From contig NZ_QNUJ01000001.1 of NCBI RefSeq assembly GCF_003574625.1, forward strand, positions 124,001-188,000: a stretch of DNA of 64,000 nt, read 5' to 3'. Position 1 is the first letter of the stretch. Every line of letters starts with the position of its first letter. Both the position numbers and the translations under genes were made by a program. The notes below the pieces were generated by a model that saw only the letters and a program-made list of their open reading frames with translations, ran no database searches and was not told the origin of the DNA. Below, piece by piece: positions 19,993-29,258 of this stretch. The stretch is from Shinella zoogloeoides (lineage in GTDB: Bacteria; Pseudomonadota; Alphaproteobacteria; Rhizobiales; Rhizobiaceae).

Positions 19993-21873
19993 ATGACATC
20001 CAAAGACAAGCCAAAACGGCCGGGCGGCAAGCCCTCGGGCCGCGATACCAAGCCGCGTGGCGCCGCATCGGCGACCGCGGGCAGGAAATCCTTTGCCGAG
20101 GGCAAGCCCGCTGGCAAGAAGCCGGGGGCAAAGCCCTTCGCCGGAAAGTCCGCCCCGCGTGACGACCGGCCGGCCCCCCGTGCGGCAAAGCCCGCGCCGG
20201 CCGCCTCCGCCGGTGCCGAGCTCGCGCCCGAGCGCATTTCCAAGCTTCTGGCCCGCGCCGGCGTCGCATCGCGCCGCGACGTGGAGCGCATGATCATGGA
20301 AGGCCGTGTCAGCGTGAATGGCACGGTGCTGGAAAGCCCGGTTCTCAACGCCACCTTCGCCGACCGCATCGAGGTCGACGGCATGCCGGTGCGCGGTATC
20401 GAGCGTACACGCCTCTGGCTCTACCACAAGCCGGCCGGCCTCGTGACGACGAATGCCGACCCGGAAGGCCGCCCGACCGTCTTCGACAATCTTCCCGAAG
20501 ACCTGCCGCGCGTCATGTCCATCGGCCGCCTCGACATCAACACCGAGGGGCTCCTGCTGCTGACCAATGACGGCGGCCTTGCCCGCATCCTGGAACTGCC
20601 GACGACCGGCTGGCTGCGCCGCTACCGCGTGCGCGCCCACGGCAAGATCGAGCAGGCCGATCTCGACAAGCTGAAGGAAGGCATCGCCGTCGACGGCGTG
20701 CTCTACGGCGCGATCGACGCGACGCTCGACAAGGTGCAGGGCTCCAACGTCTGGCTGACGCTGGGCCTGCGCGAAGGCAAGAACCGCGAGGTCAAGAATG
20801 TGCTCGGCGCGCTCGGGCTCGACGTGAACCGCCTGATCCGCATCTCCTACGGCCCGTTCCAGCTCGGCGAGCTGCCGGAAGGTCACGCCCAGGAAATCCG
20901 CGGCCGCACGCTGCGCGACCAGCTCGGCCCGCGTCTCATTGAAGACGCCAAGGCCAATTTCGATGCGCCGCTCTTCGACCACGTCCCGGAGGATGCGGAG
21001 GAGAAGCCGGCGAAGAAGAGCCGCGGCGAAGCGCCTGCCTGGAGCGAGAAGCCGGCCGAGCGCCGCGAAAAGCCCGGCGACCGGCGCGAGAATGCCCGTG
21101 CCCGCCTCGACACGAAGCGCGACGATCGCTTTGGCGACAAGTCGCGCGGCGGCCCCCGTGATCGGGACCGCGACGACGACCGCTTCGATAGCAAGCCGAA
21201 GCGCGAGCCGGCGACCCGCGCCCGCAAATCCAATGTCTGGATGGCGCCCGGCGCCCGTCCGGTCGCCGAAAAGAAGGCGGAAAGCGCCGAGGGCGGGAAG
21301 CGTGAAACGCGCGAACGTCCCGAAGGCGCGCCCAAGGGCAAGCGCTACGGACGCTCGGCCGACGGCACGCTGACCCGTTCGGCGAAGAAGTTCGATCCGG
21401 ACCGCAAGGGCCCGGCCCGCGGCCGCCCCGGCGATGACCGGGCGGAAAAGCCGCGTATCCTGAAAACCCGCGACGAGGACGGTGAGTGGATTCGCGCCTC
21501 CGAGCCGGAAGCCCGCGACGAGGGCGGGCGCGGCGGCTTCGGCCGCAAGCGCTCCGGTGCCGGCGACGAACGCGCCCCGCGCGGTTTCGGTGATCGCCCG
21601 CCGCGTGGCGACCGTCCCTTCGGCGAGCGCAAGCCGCGCGCGGAAGGCGAACGCTCCTTCGGTGATCGTCCGGCCCGTGGCGAGCGCAAGCCCCGCGCAG
21701 AGGGCGAGCGGTCCTTCTCGGATCGTCCGCCGCGCCGTGACGGCGGCAAGCCTTTCGGCGGAAAGCCCGGCGGCAAGTCCTTCGGCGGCAAGCCGGGCGG
21801 ACGCCCGGCCGGTGGCAAGCCCGGTGGCGGTCGTCCAGCGGGCGGTGGCCGACCGCGCGGCAAGGGGAAGTAA
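19993..21873 (+). CDS. rluB: 23S rRNA pseudouridine synthase (RluB/RsuA family) with long basic tail
   Basis: A 626-residue protein, more than twice the size of E. coli RluB. Residues 1-75 are a Lys/Gly/Pro-rich leader. An S4 RNA-binding domain follows (RISKLLARAGVASRRDVERM, about 79-98), then the catalytic domain with the active-site Asp in IGRLDINTEGLLLLTNDG (about 177-194) and GLREGKNREVKNVLGALGLD (about 258-277). From about residue 330 to the end the protein is low-complexity, rich in Arg, Gly, Lys, Pro, Glu and Asp, with near-repeats (KPRAEGERSF twice, then GGKPGG units) and no cysteine. It probably modifies 23S rRNA in the U2605 region. Followed by rsmD after 6 bp, an rRNA-modification pair. 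Confidence 0.9.
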   Translation: MTSKDKPKRPGGKPSGRDTKPRGAASATAGRKSFAEGKPAGKKPGAKPFAGKSAPRDDRPAPRAAKPAPAASAGAELAPERISKLLARAGVASRRDVERMIMEGRVSVNGTVLESPVLNATFADRIEVDGMPVRGIERTRLWLYHKPAGLVTTNADPEGRPTVFDNLPEDLPRVMSIGRLDINTEGLLLLTNDGGLARILELPTTGWLRRYRVRAHGKIEQADLDKLKEGIAVDGVLYGAIDATLDKVQGSNVWLTLGLREGKNREVKNVLGALGLDVNRLIRISYGPFQLGELPEGHAQEIRGRTLRDQLGPRLIEDAKANFDAPLFDHVPEDAEEKPAKKSRGEAPAWSEKPAERREKPGDRRENARARLDTKRDDRFGDKSRGGPRDRDRDDDRFDSKPKREPATRARKSNVWMAPGARPVAEKKAESAEGGKRETRERPEGAPKGKRYGRSADGTLTRSAKKFDPDRKGPARGRPGDDRAEKPRILKTRDEDGEWIRASEPEARDEGGRGGFGRKRSGAGDERAPRGFGDRPPRGDRPFGERKPRAEGERSFGDRPARGERKPRAEGERSFSDRPPRRDGGKPFGGKPGGKSFGGKPGGRPAGGKPGGGRPAGGGRPRGKGK

Positions 21874-21879
21874 CGCATC

Positions 21880-22440
21880 GTGCGGATTGTCGGCGGAGAG
21901 TTTCGCGGCCGTTCGCTCGTAACGCCGAAGTCGGACGATATCCGTCCGACGACGGATCGCACGCGCGAAAGCCTGTTCAACATCCTGTCGCATGCCTATC
22001 CCGAGGCGCTCGACGGCACGCGCGTGCTCGATCTCTTCGCGGGCACCGGCGCCGTTGGTCTCGAGGCGCTGTCGCGCGGCGCGCGGGCGGCGCTCTTCGT
22101 CGAGCAGGGCGTCGAGGGCAGGGGGCTTCTCCATTCCAATATCGAGGCGCTGGGCGTGATCGGCCGTGCCAAGATCTTCCGGCGCGATGCGACGGCGCTC
22201 GGCGGCATCGGCACGATGGAGCCGTTCCATTTCCTCTTCGCCGATCCGCCCTATGCCAAGGGCCTCGGCGAACGCGCACTCGATGCCGCCCGTCGCGGCG
22301 GCTGGCTGGTCGACGGCGCCCTTGCGATCCTGGAGGAGCGCGCCGATATTCAGCCTGCCGCGGTCGATGGTTTCGACCTCTTGGAGGTTCGCACCTTCGG
22401 CGACACGCGTATGCATTTCTATCGCTACCGCGCCGGTTGA
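21880..22440 (+). CDS. rsmD: 16S rRNA (guanine-966-N2)-methyltransferase
   Basis: A 186-residue SAM-dependent methyltransferase. It starts MRIVGGEFRGRSL from a GTG, has the SAM motif VLDLFAGTGAVGLEALSRGA (about residues 44-63) and the catalytic DPPY motif FLFADPPYAKG (about 117-127). Length matches RsmD. It follows the pseudouridine synthase gene closely, likely in the same transcript. Confidence 0.95.
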   Translation: MRIVGGEFRGRSLVTPKSDDIRPTTDRTRESLFNILSHAYPEALDGTRVLDLFAGTGAVGLEALSRGARAALFVEQGVEGRGLLHSNIEALGVIGRAKIFRRDATALGGIGTMEPFHFLFADPPYAKGLGERALDAARRGGWLVDGALAILEERADIQPAAVDGFDLLEVRTFGDTRMHFYRYRAG

Positions 22441-22481
22441 CGTTCGGGCCCGCGGCGGCCTGCGCAGCAAAGGAATGAGCG

Positions 22482-23351
22482 ATGACCGATGCCCTCGTTT
22501 CCGCTGAAAGCACCGGGGCCTCCGGCCCGACGGTCGCCATCGCGCTCGGCGGCGGCGGCGCGCGGGGCCTTGCCCATATCCATGTCATCGAGGTGCTCGA
22601 CGAGCTCGGCATCCGCCCGGTGCTGATCGCCGGCGTCTCCATCGGCGCCATCATGGGCGCGGCGATGGCGGCGGGCATGACGGGCCGGGAGATCCGCGAG
22701 CACACGCTCGCCACCATCGGCCGTCCGGGCCAGATCATGAACCGGCTGTGGAGCCTGCGCCCGGCGGGCTTTTCGCAAATGGTCGCCGGGGGCTTCCGCG
22801 TCGGACAGTTCAATCTGGAGCGCGTGCTGAAAGCCTTCCTGCCGGAGCGCCTGCCGGAGACCTTCGAGGAGCTGCCGATCCCGCTGAAGATCATCGCGTC
22901 GGATTATTACGCCCAGTGCGAATGCACCTGCGACAGCGGGCCCCTGCTGCCGGCCATCGCCGCCTCCGCCGCCCTGCCGGCGGTCTTCCGGCCCGTGGTG
23001 CTGAACGGCCGCGTGATGATCGACGGCGGTCTCTGGAACCCGGTGCCCTTCGATCATCTTGCCGGCAAGGCCGACATCACCATCGGCGTCGACGTCGTCG
23101 GCAAGCCGCCGGCCGGCACGGCGGAGGTGCCGAACAGTATCGACAGCCTCTACGGCGCCACCCAGCTCACCATGCGCTCCATCGTCACGCTGAAGCTGGA
23201 AAAGGGCGCGCCGGATATCTTCCTCCAGCCGGAGGTCGGCCGCTTCCGCGTGCTCGATTTCGTCAAGGCCGAGGAGGTCCTCGCCGCTTCCGCCGGCATC
23301 CGGGATGAATTGAAGCGCGCGCTGGATGCGCGGCTTTCCGCCATCGGTTAG
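22482..23351 (+). CDS. Patatin-like phospholipase family protein (RssA-like)
   Basis: A 289-residue predicted serine hydrolase. The oxyanion loop is IALGGGGARGLAHI (about residues 18-31), the nucleophile elbow is AGVSIGAIMG (about 49-58, GxSxG) and the catalytic Asp lies in MIDGGLWNPVP (about 179-189, DGG). All three active-site elements are intact. No signal peptide or membrane anchor is visible. The TAG stop codon is the first three bases of a palindromic repeat (23349-23408) shared with the facing antiporter gene. Confidence 0.9.
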   Translation: MTDALVSAESTGASGPTVAIALGGGGARGLAHIHVIEVLDELGIRPVLIAGVSIGAIMGAAMAAGMTGREIREHTLATIGRPGQIMNRLWSLRPAGFSQMVAGGFRVGQFNLERVLKAFLPERLPETFEELPIPLKIIASDYYAQCECTCDSGPLLPAIAASAALPAVFRPVVLNGRVMIDGGLWNPVPFDHLAGKADITIGVDVVGKPPAGTAEVPNSIDSLYGATQLTMRSIVTLKLEKGAPDIFLQPEVGRFRVLDFVKAEEVLAASAGIRDELKRALDARLSAIG

Positions 23352-23408
23352 AGCTTTTCCGCCTTTTCGAACGCAAAACTGCTTCGCACTTTTGCTGGAA
23401 ATGCTCTA
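23349..23408. repeat. 60-bp palindromic repeat with TAGAGC termini (copy 1)
   Basis: The element starts TAGAGC and ends GCTCTA. Inside are TTTTCC / GGAAA and GCAAAA / TTTTGC inverted segments, so it can fold as a long hairpin. The outermost TAG on the plus strand is the stop codon of the patatin-like gene and the outermost TAG on the minus strand is the stop codon of the antiporter gene. A second copy lies at 39767-39814. It may serve as a bidirectional terminator. Confidence 0.85.
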
Positions 23409-25208
23409 GGCCGCATTCTCCTCTTCCTCCTCGTCGGCCTCCTCCGCCACCTTCTTCTTCGGCTTGACCAGCGGCTCCGGCTTCACCGGCTTGGAATGCA
23501 GCATGTGCCGCCCCGCGGCGATGCCTTCGGCCGCCTGCAGCTCCAGCCGCGCCACGTCGCGGCGGCGGATGTCGTCGCTGATCGCCAGCGCGTCGTCCGG
23601 CTCGACGCCGAGCTCCTCCAGCGTTTCCCGGCCGAAGACGAGAGCGGATTCGAAGGTCTCGCGCACGTCGTGCTGCACGCCCTTGGCCCTGAGCGCCAGG
23701 GTGTGGATGCGGTCGTAGGAACGCACGAAGAGTGTGGCATTGGGATATTCCGACTGCACGAGATCGACGATGCGGTCGGTCGCGCCCTTGCCCTGGGTGC
23801 AGATGGCGACGATCTTGGCGCGCTCGATGCCGGCCGCGCGCAGCACGTCCTTGCGCGTGCCGTCACCGAAATAGATGCGGAAGCCGAAACTCGCCGCCTG
23901 CCGCACGCGATCCGTCGAATGGTCGATGACCGTGACCTCGCGCCCGCCGGCTAGCAGGATCTGCGCGGCGATCTGGCCGAAGCGGGAAAAGCCGATCATC
24001 AGCACGTCGGCGCCGGCCCCTTCGAAATCCTCTTCGATCTCCTCTTCCGCGTCTTCGACGAGCAGGAAGCGCGAGAGCGCGGCGGCAATCGGCGTCAGCG
24101 CCATGGAAATGGTGACGACGGCGATCAGCAGCGAGGCGAGCCCGTCGGAGAAGATGCCACCGGCCGCCGCGGCCGTGAACAGCACGAAGCCGAATTCGCC
24201 GCCTTGCGGCAGCACGAGCGCGATGCGCACCGCATCGTTGTGCGGCGAGCCGGTGAAGCGGCAGAGGCCGTAGATGACGAGGCTCTTGACCAGCATGACG
24301 GCGGGCGTCGCGATCAGGATCGTCAGCCAGCTTGCGAAGATGACGTCGAGATGCAGCGACAGGCCGACGGCCATGAAGAACAGGCCGAGCAGGATACCGC
24401 GGAAGGGCTCGACATCCGCCTGCAATTCGTGCCGGTAGGAGGAATCGGCAAGCAGCACGCCGGCGAGGAACGCGCCCATGGCCATGGAAAGCCCGGCCAT
24501 CTGCAGGAGCATGGCCGCTGCGAGCACCACGAAGAGCGCCGCGGCGATCATCGCCTCGCGCGCGCCGGTGCGGGCGATGATCTGGAACAACGGGTTGAGC
24601 AGGTAGCGACCGGCCACCAGCAGCGCCGCGATGGCGGCGATGGCGATGCTGAAATCCTCGAAGGCGCTGGTGCCGGCTTCGGGTTTCTGTTCGGCGAGCA
24701 GCGGGATCAGTGCCAGAAGCGGCACGATGGCAAGGTCCTGCAGCAGCAGCATGGAAAAGGCGCGCTGCCCGTAGTGCGTATTGATGTCGCCCCGCTCGTC
24801 GAGGATCTGCATGGCGAAGGCCGTCGAGGAAAGCGCAAGGCCGAAGCCGATGATCAGCGCGCCGTCCCATTCCTCCAGCCCGAAGGCGAAGGTCAATCCG
24901 GCGAGCGCAAGGCCGGTGATGGCGACCTGCGCGATGCCGAGGCCGAAGATGTCGCGCCGCATCGCCCAGAGCCGTGAGGGCTTCAGTTCCAGCCCGATGA
25001 GGAAGAGCAGGAAGACCACGCCGAGCTCGGCGACGCCCAGCAATTCCTCCCCGTCGCGGATCTGGTGCAGGATCGGCCCGATCACCACGCCGGCGGCGAG
25101 GTAGCCGAGAATGGTGCCGAGCCCCAGCCGCTTGAAGATCGGCGCGGCAAGCAGCGCCCCGCCGAGCATCATCAGGACCTCGTTATACGGGCTGTGGGTA
25201 TAGGACAT
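23406..25208 (-). CDS. Kef-type K+/H+ antiporter, CPA2 family with TrkA-N domain
   Basis: A 600-residue inner-membrane protein. About 12 membrane segments of the Na+/H+ exchanger fold fill residues 1-385 (GGALLAAPIFKRLGLGTILG, GVVFLLFLIGLELKPSRLW, GLALSSTAFAMQIL). A cytosolic RCK/TrkA-N domain begins near residue 410 (DVLMIGFSRFGQIAAQILLAG) and binds NAD(H). The end is a charged tail (KPKKKVAEEADEEEEENAA). KefB/KefC systems release K+ under electrophile stress and are gated by glutathione adducts; no KefF/KefG partner gene is present. ATG at 25208 (MSYTHSPYNEVLMMLGG) is chosen over longer extensions because it precedes the first membrane helix and follows a purine-rich AGAGAAAG. Confidence 0.92.
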   Translation of the reverse strand: MSYTHSPYNEVLMMLGGALLAAPIFKRLGLGTILGYLAAGVVIGPILHQIRDGEELLGVAELGVVFLLFLIGLELKPSRLWAMRRDIFGLGIAQVAITGLALAGLTFAFGLEEWDGALIIGFGLALSSTAFAMQILDERGDINTHYGQRAFSMLLLQDLAIVPLLALIPLLAEQKPEAGTSAFEDFSIAIAAIAALLVAGRYLLNPLFQIIARTGAREAMIAAALFVVLAAAMLLQMAGLSMAMGAFLAGVLLADSSYRHELQADVEPFRGILLGLFFMAVGLSLHLDVIFASWLTILIATPAVMLVKSLVIYGLCRFTGSPHNDAVRIALVLPQGGEFGFVLFTAAAAGGIFSDGLASLLIAVVTISMALTPIAAALSRFLLVEDAEEEIEEDFEGAGADVLMIGFSRFGQIAAQILLAGGREVTVIDHSTDRVRQAASFGFRIYFGDGTRKDVLRAAGIERAKIVAICTQGKGATDRIVDLVQSEYPNATLFVRSYDRIHTLALRAKGVQHDVRETFESALVFGRETLEELGVEPDDALAISDDIRRRDVARLELQAAEGIAAGRHMLHSKPVKPEPLVKPKKKVAEEADEEEEENAA

Positions 25209-25314
25209 GCGGATGCTTTCTCTTCGGAGCCGGTCGCTGGGGGCAAAAAAGGAGGGTGGCCCTTGATGCCCGTACCGGCGCACAATAAATGGGGCAGCAA
25301 AGAAAGGCCAAGTC

Positions 25315-26661
25315 ATGTCAGAGACGATCGATTCCGCAAGCCTTCTCGCGCGCGCCGGCGAACTCATCGACCGCGCCATACAGGCGGGGGCGGATGCGGC
25401 CGATGCCGTCGTCGTCCGGGGCCGCTCCTCCTCGGTCAGCGTGCGCCTCGGCAAGGTCGAAGGCACGGAAGCCTCCGAGAGCGACGATTTCTCGCTGCGC
25501 GTGTTCGTCGGCAAGCGCGTCGCCAGCGTCTCGGCCAATCCCGGCTTCGACCTGAAGGTGCTTGCCGAGCGCGCGGTCGCCATGGCCAAGGCCTCGCCGG
25601 AAGACCCCTTCGCCTCGCTCGCCGACGAGGCGGACCTTGCGAAAGACTGGCCGGACCTCGAACTCTACGACCCGACCGAGGTTTCCGCCGACCGGCTCAC
25701 GGAAGCCGCTCTTGCCGCGGAAGCCGCGGCGCTTGCCGTTTCCGGCATCACCAATTCCGGCGGGGCCGGCGCTTCGGCCGGCATGGGCGGGCTCGTCCTT
25801 GCCACCTCGCATGGTTTTTCCGGCGCCTACAGCGCCAGCCGCTTCGGCCGCTCCGTCAGCGTGATCGCGGGCGAGGGCACGAAGATGGAGCGCGACTACG
25901 ACTTCGATTCGAGCCTCTATTTCGCCGAGCTGAGGGATGCCGGGGAGATCGGCCGCGAGGCCGCCGCCCGCGCCGTCCGCCGGCTCAATCCGCGCCAGGT
26001 GCCGACGGCGAAGAACGTCACCGTCATATACGATCCGCGCGTTTCACGCGGCATCGCCGGCCATATCGCCGGGGCGATCAATGGCGCGGCCGTCGCCCGC
26101 AAGACCAGCTTCCTGCGCGACCGCATGGGCAAGCAGGTGCTGAAGGCAGGGCTTTCCGTCACCGACGATCCGCTCATCGTGCGCGGTCCGTCGTCGCGTC
26201 CCTTCGACGGCGAGGGCATCACCGGCCGTCGCCTCGCCATGATCGAGGACGGCGTGCTGCAGCACTGGTTCCTGTCGACCTCCACCGCCCGCGAGCTCGG
26301 CCTCCACACCAATGGCCGCGGCGTGCGCGGCGGGACCTCGGTCAGCCCCGCCTCGACCAACCTCGCGCTGGAGCCCGGTGATATCGCGCCGGAAGACCTG
26401 ATCCGTTCCGTCGGCACAGGCCTCTACGTCACCGAGCTGATCGGCCAGGGCGTCAACATGGTGACGGGCGAATACAGCCGCGGCGCTTCCGGCTACTGGA
26501 TCGAGAACGGCGAGCTGACCTTCCCGGTCTCCGAGGTCACCATCGCCTCCAATCTTGCCGACATGTTCCTGCGCATCACGCCGGCGAATGACATCGACCG
26601 CAGCTTCGGCGTCGCCGCGCCGACGCTTGCCATCGACGGCATGACGCTGGCCGGAAAGTAG
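25315..26661 (+). CDS. pmbA: TldD/PmbA family protein, PmbA (TldE) type
   Basis: A 448-residue protein of the TldD/TldE protease family, which as a heterodimer degrades or matures small peptides such as microcins and CcdA. The PmbA type lacks the catalytic HExxxH zinc motif, and none is seen here. Recognisable segments are RVASVSANPGFD (about 63), NPRQVPTAKNVTVIYDPRVSRG (about 224) and the C-terminal GASGYWIENGELTFPVSEVTIAS. A tldD partner is not in the window. The phosphatase gene starts 4 bp after the stop, suggesting co-transcription. It diverges from the Kef antiporter gene. Confidence 0.92.
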   Translation: MSETIDSASLLARAGELIDRAIQAGADAADAVVVRGRSSSVSVRLGKVEGTEASESDDFSLRVFVGKRVASVSANPGFDLKVLAERAVAMAKASPEDPFASLADEADLAKDWPDLELYDPTEVSADRLTEAALAAEAAALAVSGITNSGGAGASAGMGGLVLATSHGFSGAYSASRFGRSVSVIAGEGTKMERDYDFDSSLYFAELRDAGEIGREAAARAVRRLNPRQVPTAKNVTVIYDPRVSRGIAGHIAGAINGAAVARKTSFLRDRMGKQVLKAGLSVTDDPLIVRGPSSRPFDGEGITGRRLAMIEDGVLQHWFLSTSTARELGLHTNGRGVRGGTSVSPASTNLALEPGDIAPEDLIRSVGTGLYVTELIGQGVNMVTGEYSRGASGYWIENGELTFPVSEVTIASNLADMFLRITPANDIDRSFGVAAPTLAIDGMTLAGK

Positions 26662-26665
26662 GACC

Positions 26666-27472
26666 ATGCCCAGCCCCGCCCACGCCTGGAGCGCAGACCT
26701 CGATCTTCTGGTCGGGGCTGCCCGGCTTGCGGGCGCAAGGGCGCTGGATTTCTTCCGCAAGGGACCGGACGTCTGGTGGAAGAACGAGGGCCGCTCGCCG
26801 GTGAGCGCGGCGGATTTCGCGGCCAACGACATCCTCAAGAAGGAGCTGCTCTCCGCCCGGCCGAACTACGGCTGGCTCTCGGAGGAGACGGACGACGATG
26901 CCGGCCGGCTCGATTGCGAGACCGTCTTCGTCATCGATCCCATCGACGGCACGCGCGCCTTCATCGCCGGCAAGGACATCTGGTGCGTCAGCGCCGCCGT
27001 CGTGCATCATGGCCGGCCGGTGGCGGGCGTGCTCTTCGCCCCCTCGCTCGGCGAGGTCTTCACCGCGGCGGCGGACGGACCGGCGCTAAAGAACGGCAGC
27101 CCCATCGCAGCGAGCGAGCCGGATGCGGCGCGCCCCACCCGCATGGCCGCGCCGGAGGACATGGCACAGGGTATCGACCGGCACATGATCGGCGGCGTCC
27201 ACCGCATTTCGCATGTGCCTTCGCTCGCCTATCGCCTCGCCATGGTGGCGGACGGGCGCATCGACGGAACGCTGGTCAAGCGCAATGCGCACGACTGGGA
27301 TCTGGCGGCCGCCGACCTCATTCTTTCGCGCGCTGGCGGCGGCCTCGTGACGCTCGACGGCGCGCCGCTTTCCTACAACCGCCCGACCGTCAGCCACGAG
27401 ACGCTGGCGGCGGCGGGTGCCGCCCGGCTTTCCGGGCTCGTCGATGCCGCGCGGCACCTTGCCGGCCATTGA
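26666..27472 (+). CDS. Inositol monophosphatase family protein (CysQ-like)
   Basis: A 268-residue metal-dependent sugar or nucleotide phosphatase. The metal-binding signatures are intact: SEETDDD (about residues 72-78), IDPIDGTRAFIAGKDIW (about 91-107) and the C-terminal HDWDLAAADLILSRAGG (about 210-226). The family includes 3'(2'),5'-bisphosphate nucleotidase CysQ, inositol-1-phosphatase and histidinol phosphatase HisN; RAFIAGKD after the DPIDGT motif favours the CysQ group. The exact substrate is uncertain. It follows pmbA after 4 bp. Confidence 0.88.
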   Translation: MPSPAHAWSADLDLLVGAARLAGARALDFFRKGPDVWWKNEGRSPVSAADFAANDILKKELLSARPNYGWLSEETDDDAGRLDCETVFVIDPIDGTRAFIAGKDIWCVSAAVVHHGRPVAGVLFAPSLGEVFTAAADGPALKNGSPIAASEPDAARPTRMAAPEDMAQGIDRHMIGGVHRISHVPSLAYRLAMVADGRIDGTLVKRNAHDWDLAAADLILSRAGGGLVTLDGAPLSYNRPTVSHETLAAAGAARLSGLVDAARHLAGH

Positions 27473-27531
27473 CCTTTCTTTCGGAATACCGCAAACCGTC
27501 TGCCGAAATCGGCACAAGAAAAGAGAGAAAC

Positions 27532-27768
27532 ATGACCGAATCGATCGAACCGAAACAGCTCCTTCATCTCGTGTTTGGCGGCGAGCTGAAGACCCTCACC
27601 GAAGTCCAGTTCCGCGATCTCGAAAAGCTCGACATCGTCGGCATCTTCCCGGATTATGCGACCGCGCTGACAGCCTGGAAGGCCAAGGCACAGCAGACCG
27701 TCGACAATGCGCATATGCGCTATTTCATCGTGCACATGCACCGCCTTCTCGACCCGCAGAAGGGCTGA
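27532..27768 (+). CDS. DUF4170 domain protein
   Basis: A 78-residue soluble protein. It carries the alphaproteobacterial DUF4170 pattern: LLHLVFGGEL near the start, VGIFPDYATALTAWKAKAQ in the middle and MRYFIVHMHRLLDP at the end. Function is unknown. A purine-rich AAGAGAGAAAC precedes the ATG. It sits between a phosphatase gene and waaA, an order I recall as conserved in Rhizobiaceae. Confidence 0.85.
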   Translation: MTESIEPKQLLHLVFGGELKTLTEVQFRDLEKLDIVGIFPDYATALTAWKAKAQQTVDNAHMRYFIVHMHRLLDPQKG

Positions 27769-27930
27769 ACCGCATTTGCGACACCGCCCCGCGCGGCCTT
27801 GCCGCGCCGGGCAGAAAGACTGGTCCTTCATGATTTTCGAGAGCCGGCAAGCCGTCAGAGAAAACCCAGCAGACATGCATGGCGGCCCCGCGTCCGCCGT
27901 TGCAGCCGGACAGGCGAAGGCGTGCCGCCC

Positions 27931-29247
27931 ATGAGCACACGGCTTGCCCGCGCCGCGCTTTCGCTTTACCGCTGGGGCGGCGTCGCGCTCTATCCGGTCA
28001 TCGGTCCCTATCTCGCGCTGCGCGCGGCCAAGGGCAAGGAGGAGCGCTCGCGCCGCAAGGAGCGCTATGGCGCAGCCAGCGTCGCGCGGCCGGAAGGCCC
28101 CCTCGTCTGGTTCCATGCCGCCAGCGTCGGCGAGACCAATGCCATCGTGCCGCTGATCCGGGAAGTGCGCCGCCGCGGCATCGCCGTGCTGCTCACCACC
28201 GGCACCGTCACCTCGGCCAAGGTCGTGCAGGACCGCCTCGGCAGCGAGGTCATCCACCAATATGTGCCGCTCGACCTCAAGCCGGCGGTCAGCCGTTTCC
28301 TCGAATACTGGCATCCAGACCTTGCCATCATGGCGGAGTCGGAAATCTGGCCGATGACCATTCTGGAGCTCGGCGCGCGCCATATCCCGCAGGTTCTGGT
28401 GAACGGCCGCATCTCCGACCGTTCCTTCCCGCGCTGGAAGCGCCGGCATGCCCTTGCCGACGCGCTCTTCGAGAATTTCGCGCTGGTGATCGCCCAGTCG
28501 GAAACGGATGCGGAGCGGTTCCGCACGCTCGGGGCCCTGCCGGTGCTCGTTTCGGGCAATCTCAAGGTCGATACGGACGCGCCGCCCGTCGATCCGCCCG
28601 TCCTGAAAGCCTATCTCGGCCAGATCGCGGGCCGCCGTACCTGGGCGGCAATCTCGACCTTCGACGGCGAGGAGGCCGCCGCCGGCAATGTGCACCGCAT
28701 TCTCAAGGAGCGCGCGCCCGGCCTTCTCACCATCATCGTGCCGCGCCATCCCGAGCGGGGCGACGCCGTCGCGGACATGCTGACGGCGCGGGGCCTCAAG
28801 GTCGTCCGCCGTACCTCCGGCGAGCCGCTGACGCCCGATACCGACATCTTCCTGGGCGATACGATCGGCGAGATGGGCCTTTATCTCCGCATGACCGAGA
28901 TCGCCTTCGTCGGCCGCTCGCTCTTCGCCGAGGGCGGGCAGAACCCGCTGGAGCCCGCCATGCTCGGCTGCGCGATCCTTTCGGGCGGCAACGTGCAGAA
29001 CTTCCGCGAGGCCTACCAGCAGCTCGCCCGCAACGGCAGCGCCAAGATGGTGCGCGACATCGAGATGCTGGCCAAGGGCGTGCACTACCTGCTCGCCAAC
29101 GACGAGACGCGCCGGCAGATGATCAATGCCGGGCAGGAGACCGTGCAGGAGATGCGCGGGGCGCTGCGCGCCACGATCAAGGGGCTGGAGCCCTATATCA
29201 ATCCGCTCACCGTGAAGGCGCGGCTCCATCCGCGCCAGACCTCCTGA
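27931..29247 (+). CDS. waaA: 3-deoxy-D-manno-octulosonic acid (Kdo) transferase
   Basis: A 438-residue inner-membrane-associated glycosyltransferase (GT30) that adds Kdo from CMP-Kdo to the lipid A precursor. It has an N-terminal anchor segment (LYRWGGVALYPVIGPYLAL, about residues 12-30), the conserved WFHAASVGETNA (about 61-72), the ESEIWPM segment (about 136) and the CMP-Kdo-binding FVGRSLFAEGGQNPLEPA (about 328-345). ATG at 27931 is the family start; the open frame upstream of it is spurious. Followed after 11 bp by a HAD phosphatase gene and then lpxK, so this is a lipopolysaccharide block. Confidence 0.95.
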   Translation: MSTRLARAALSLYRWGGVALYPVIGPYLALRAAKGKEERSRRKERYGAASVARPEGPLVWFHAASVGETNAIVPLIREVRRRGIAVLLTTGTVTSAKVVQDRLGSEVIHQYVPLDLKPAVSRFLEYWHPDLAIMAESEIWPMTILELGARHIPQVLVNGRISDRSFPRWKRRHALADALFENFALVIAQSETDAERFRTLGALPVLVSGNLKVDTDAPPVDPPVLKAYLGQIAGRRTWAAISTFDGEEAAAGNVHRILKERAPGLLTIIVPRHPERGDAVADMLTARGLKVVRRTSGEPLTPDTDIFLGDTIGEMGLYLRMTEIAFVGRSLFAEGGQNPLEPAMLGCAILSGGNVQNFREAYQQLARNGSAKMVRDIEMLAKGVHYLLANDETRRQMINAGQETVQEMRGALRATIKGLEPYINPLTVKARLHPRQTS

Positions 29248-29258
29248 AAGGACAGGGC

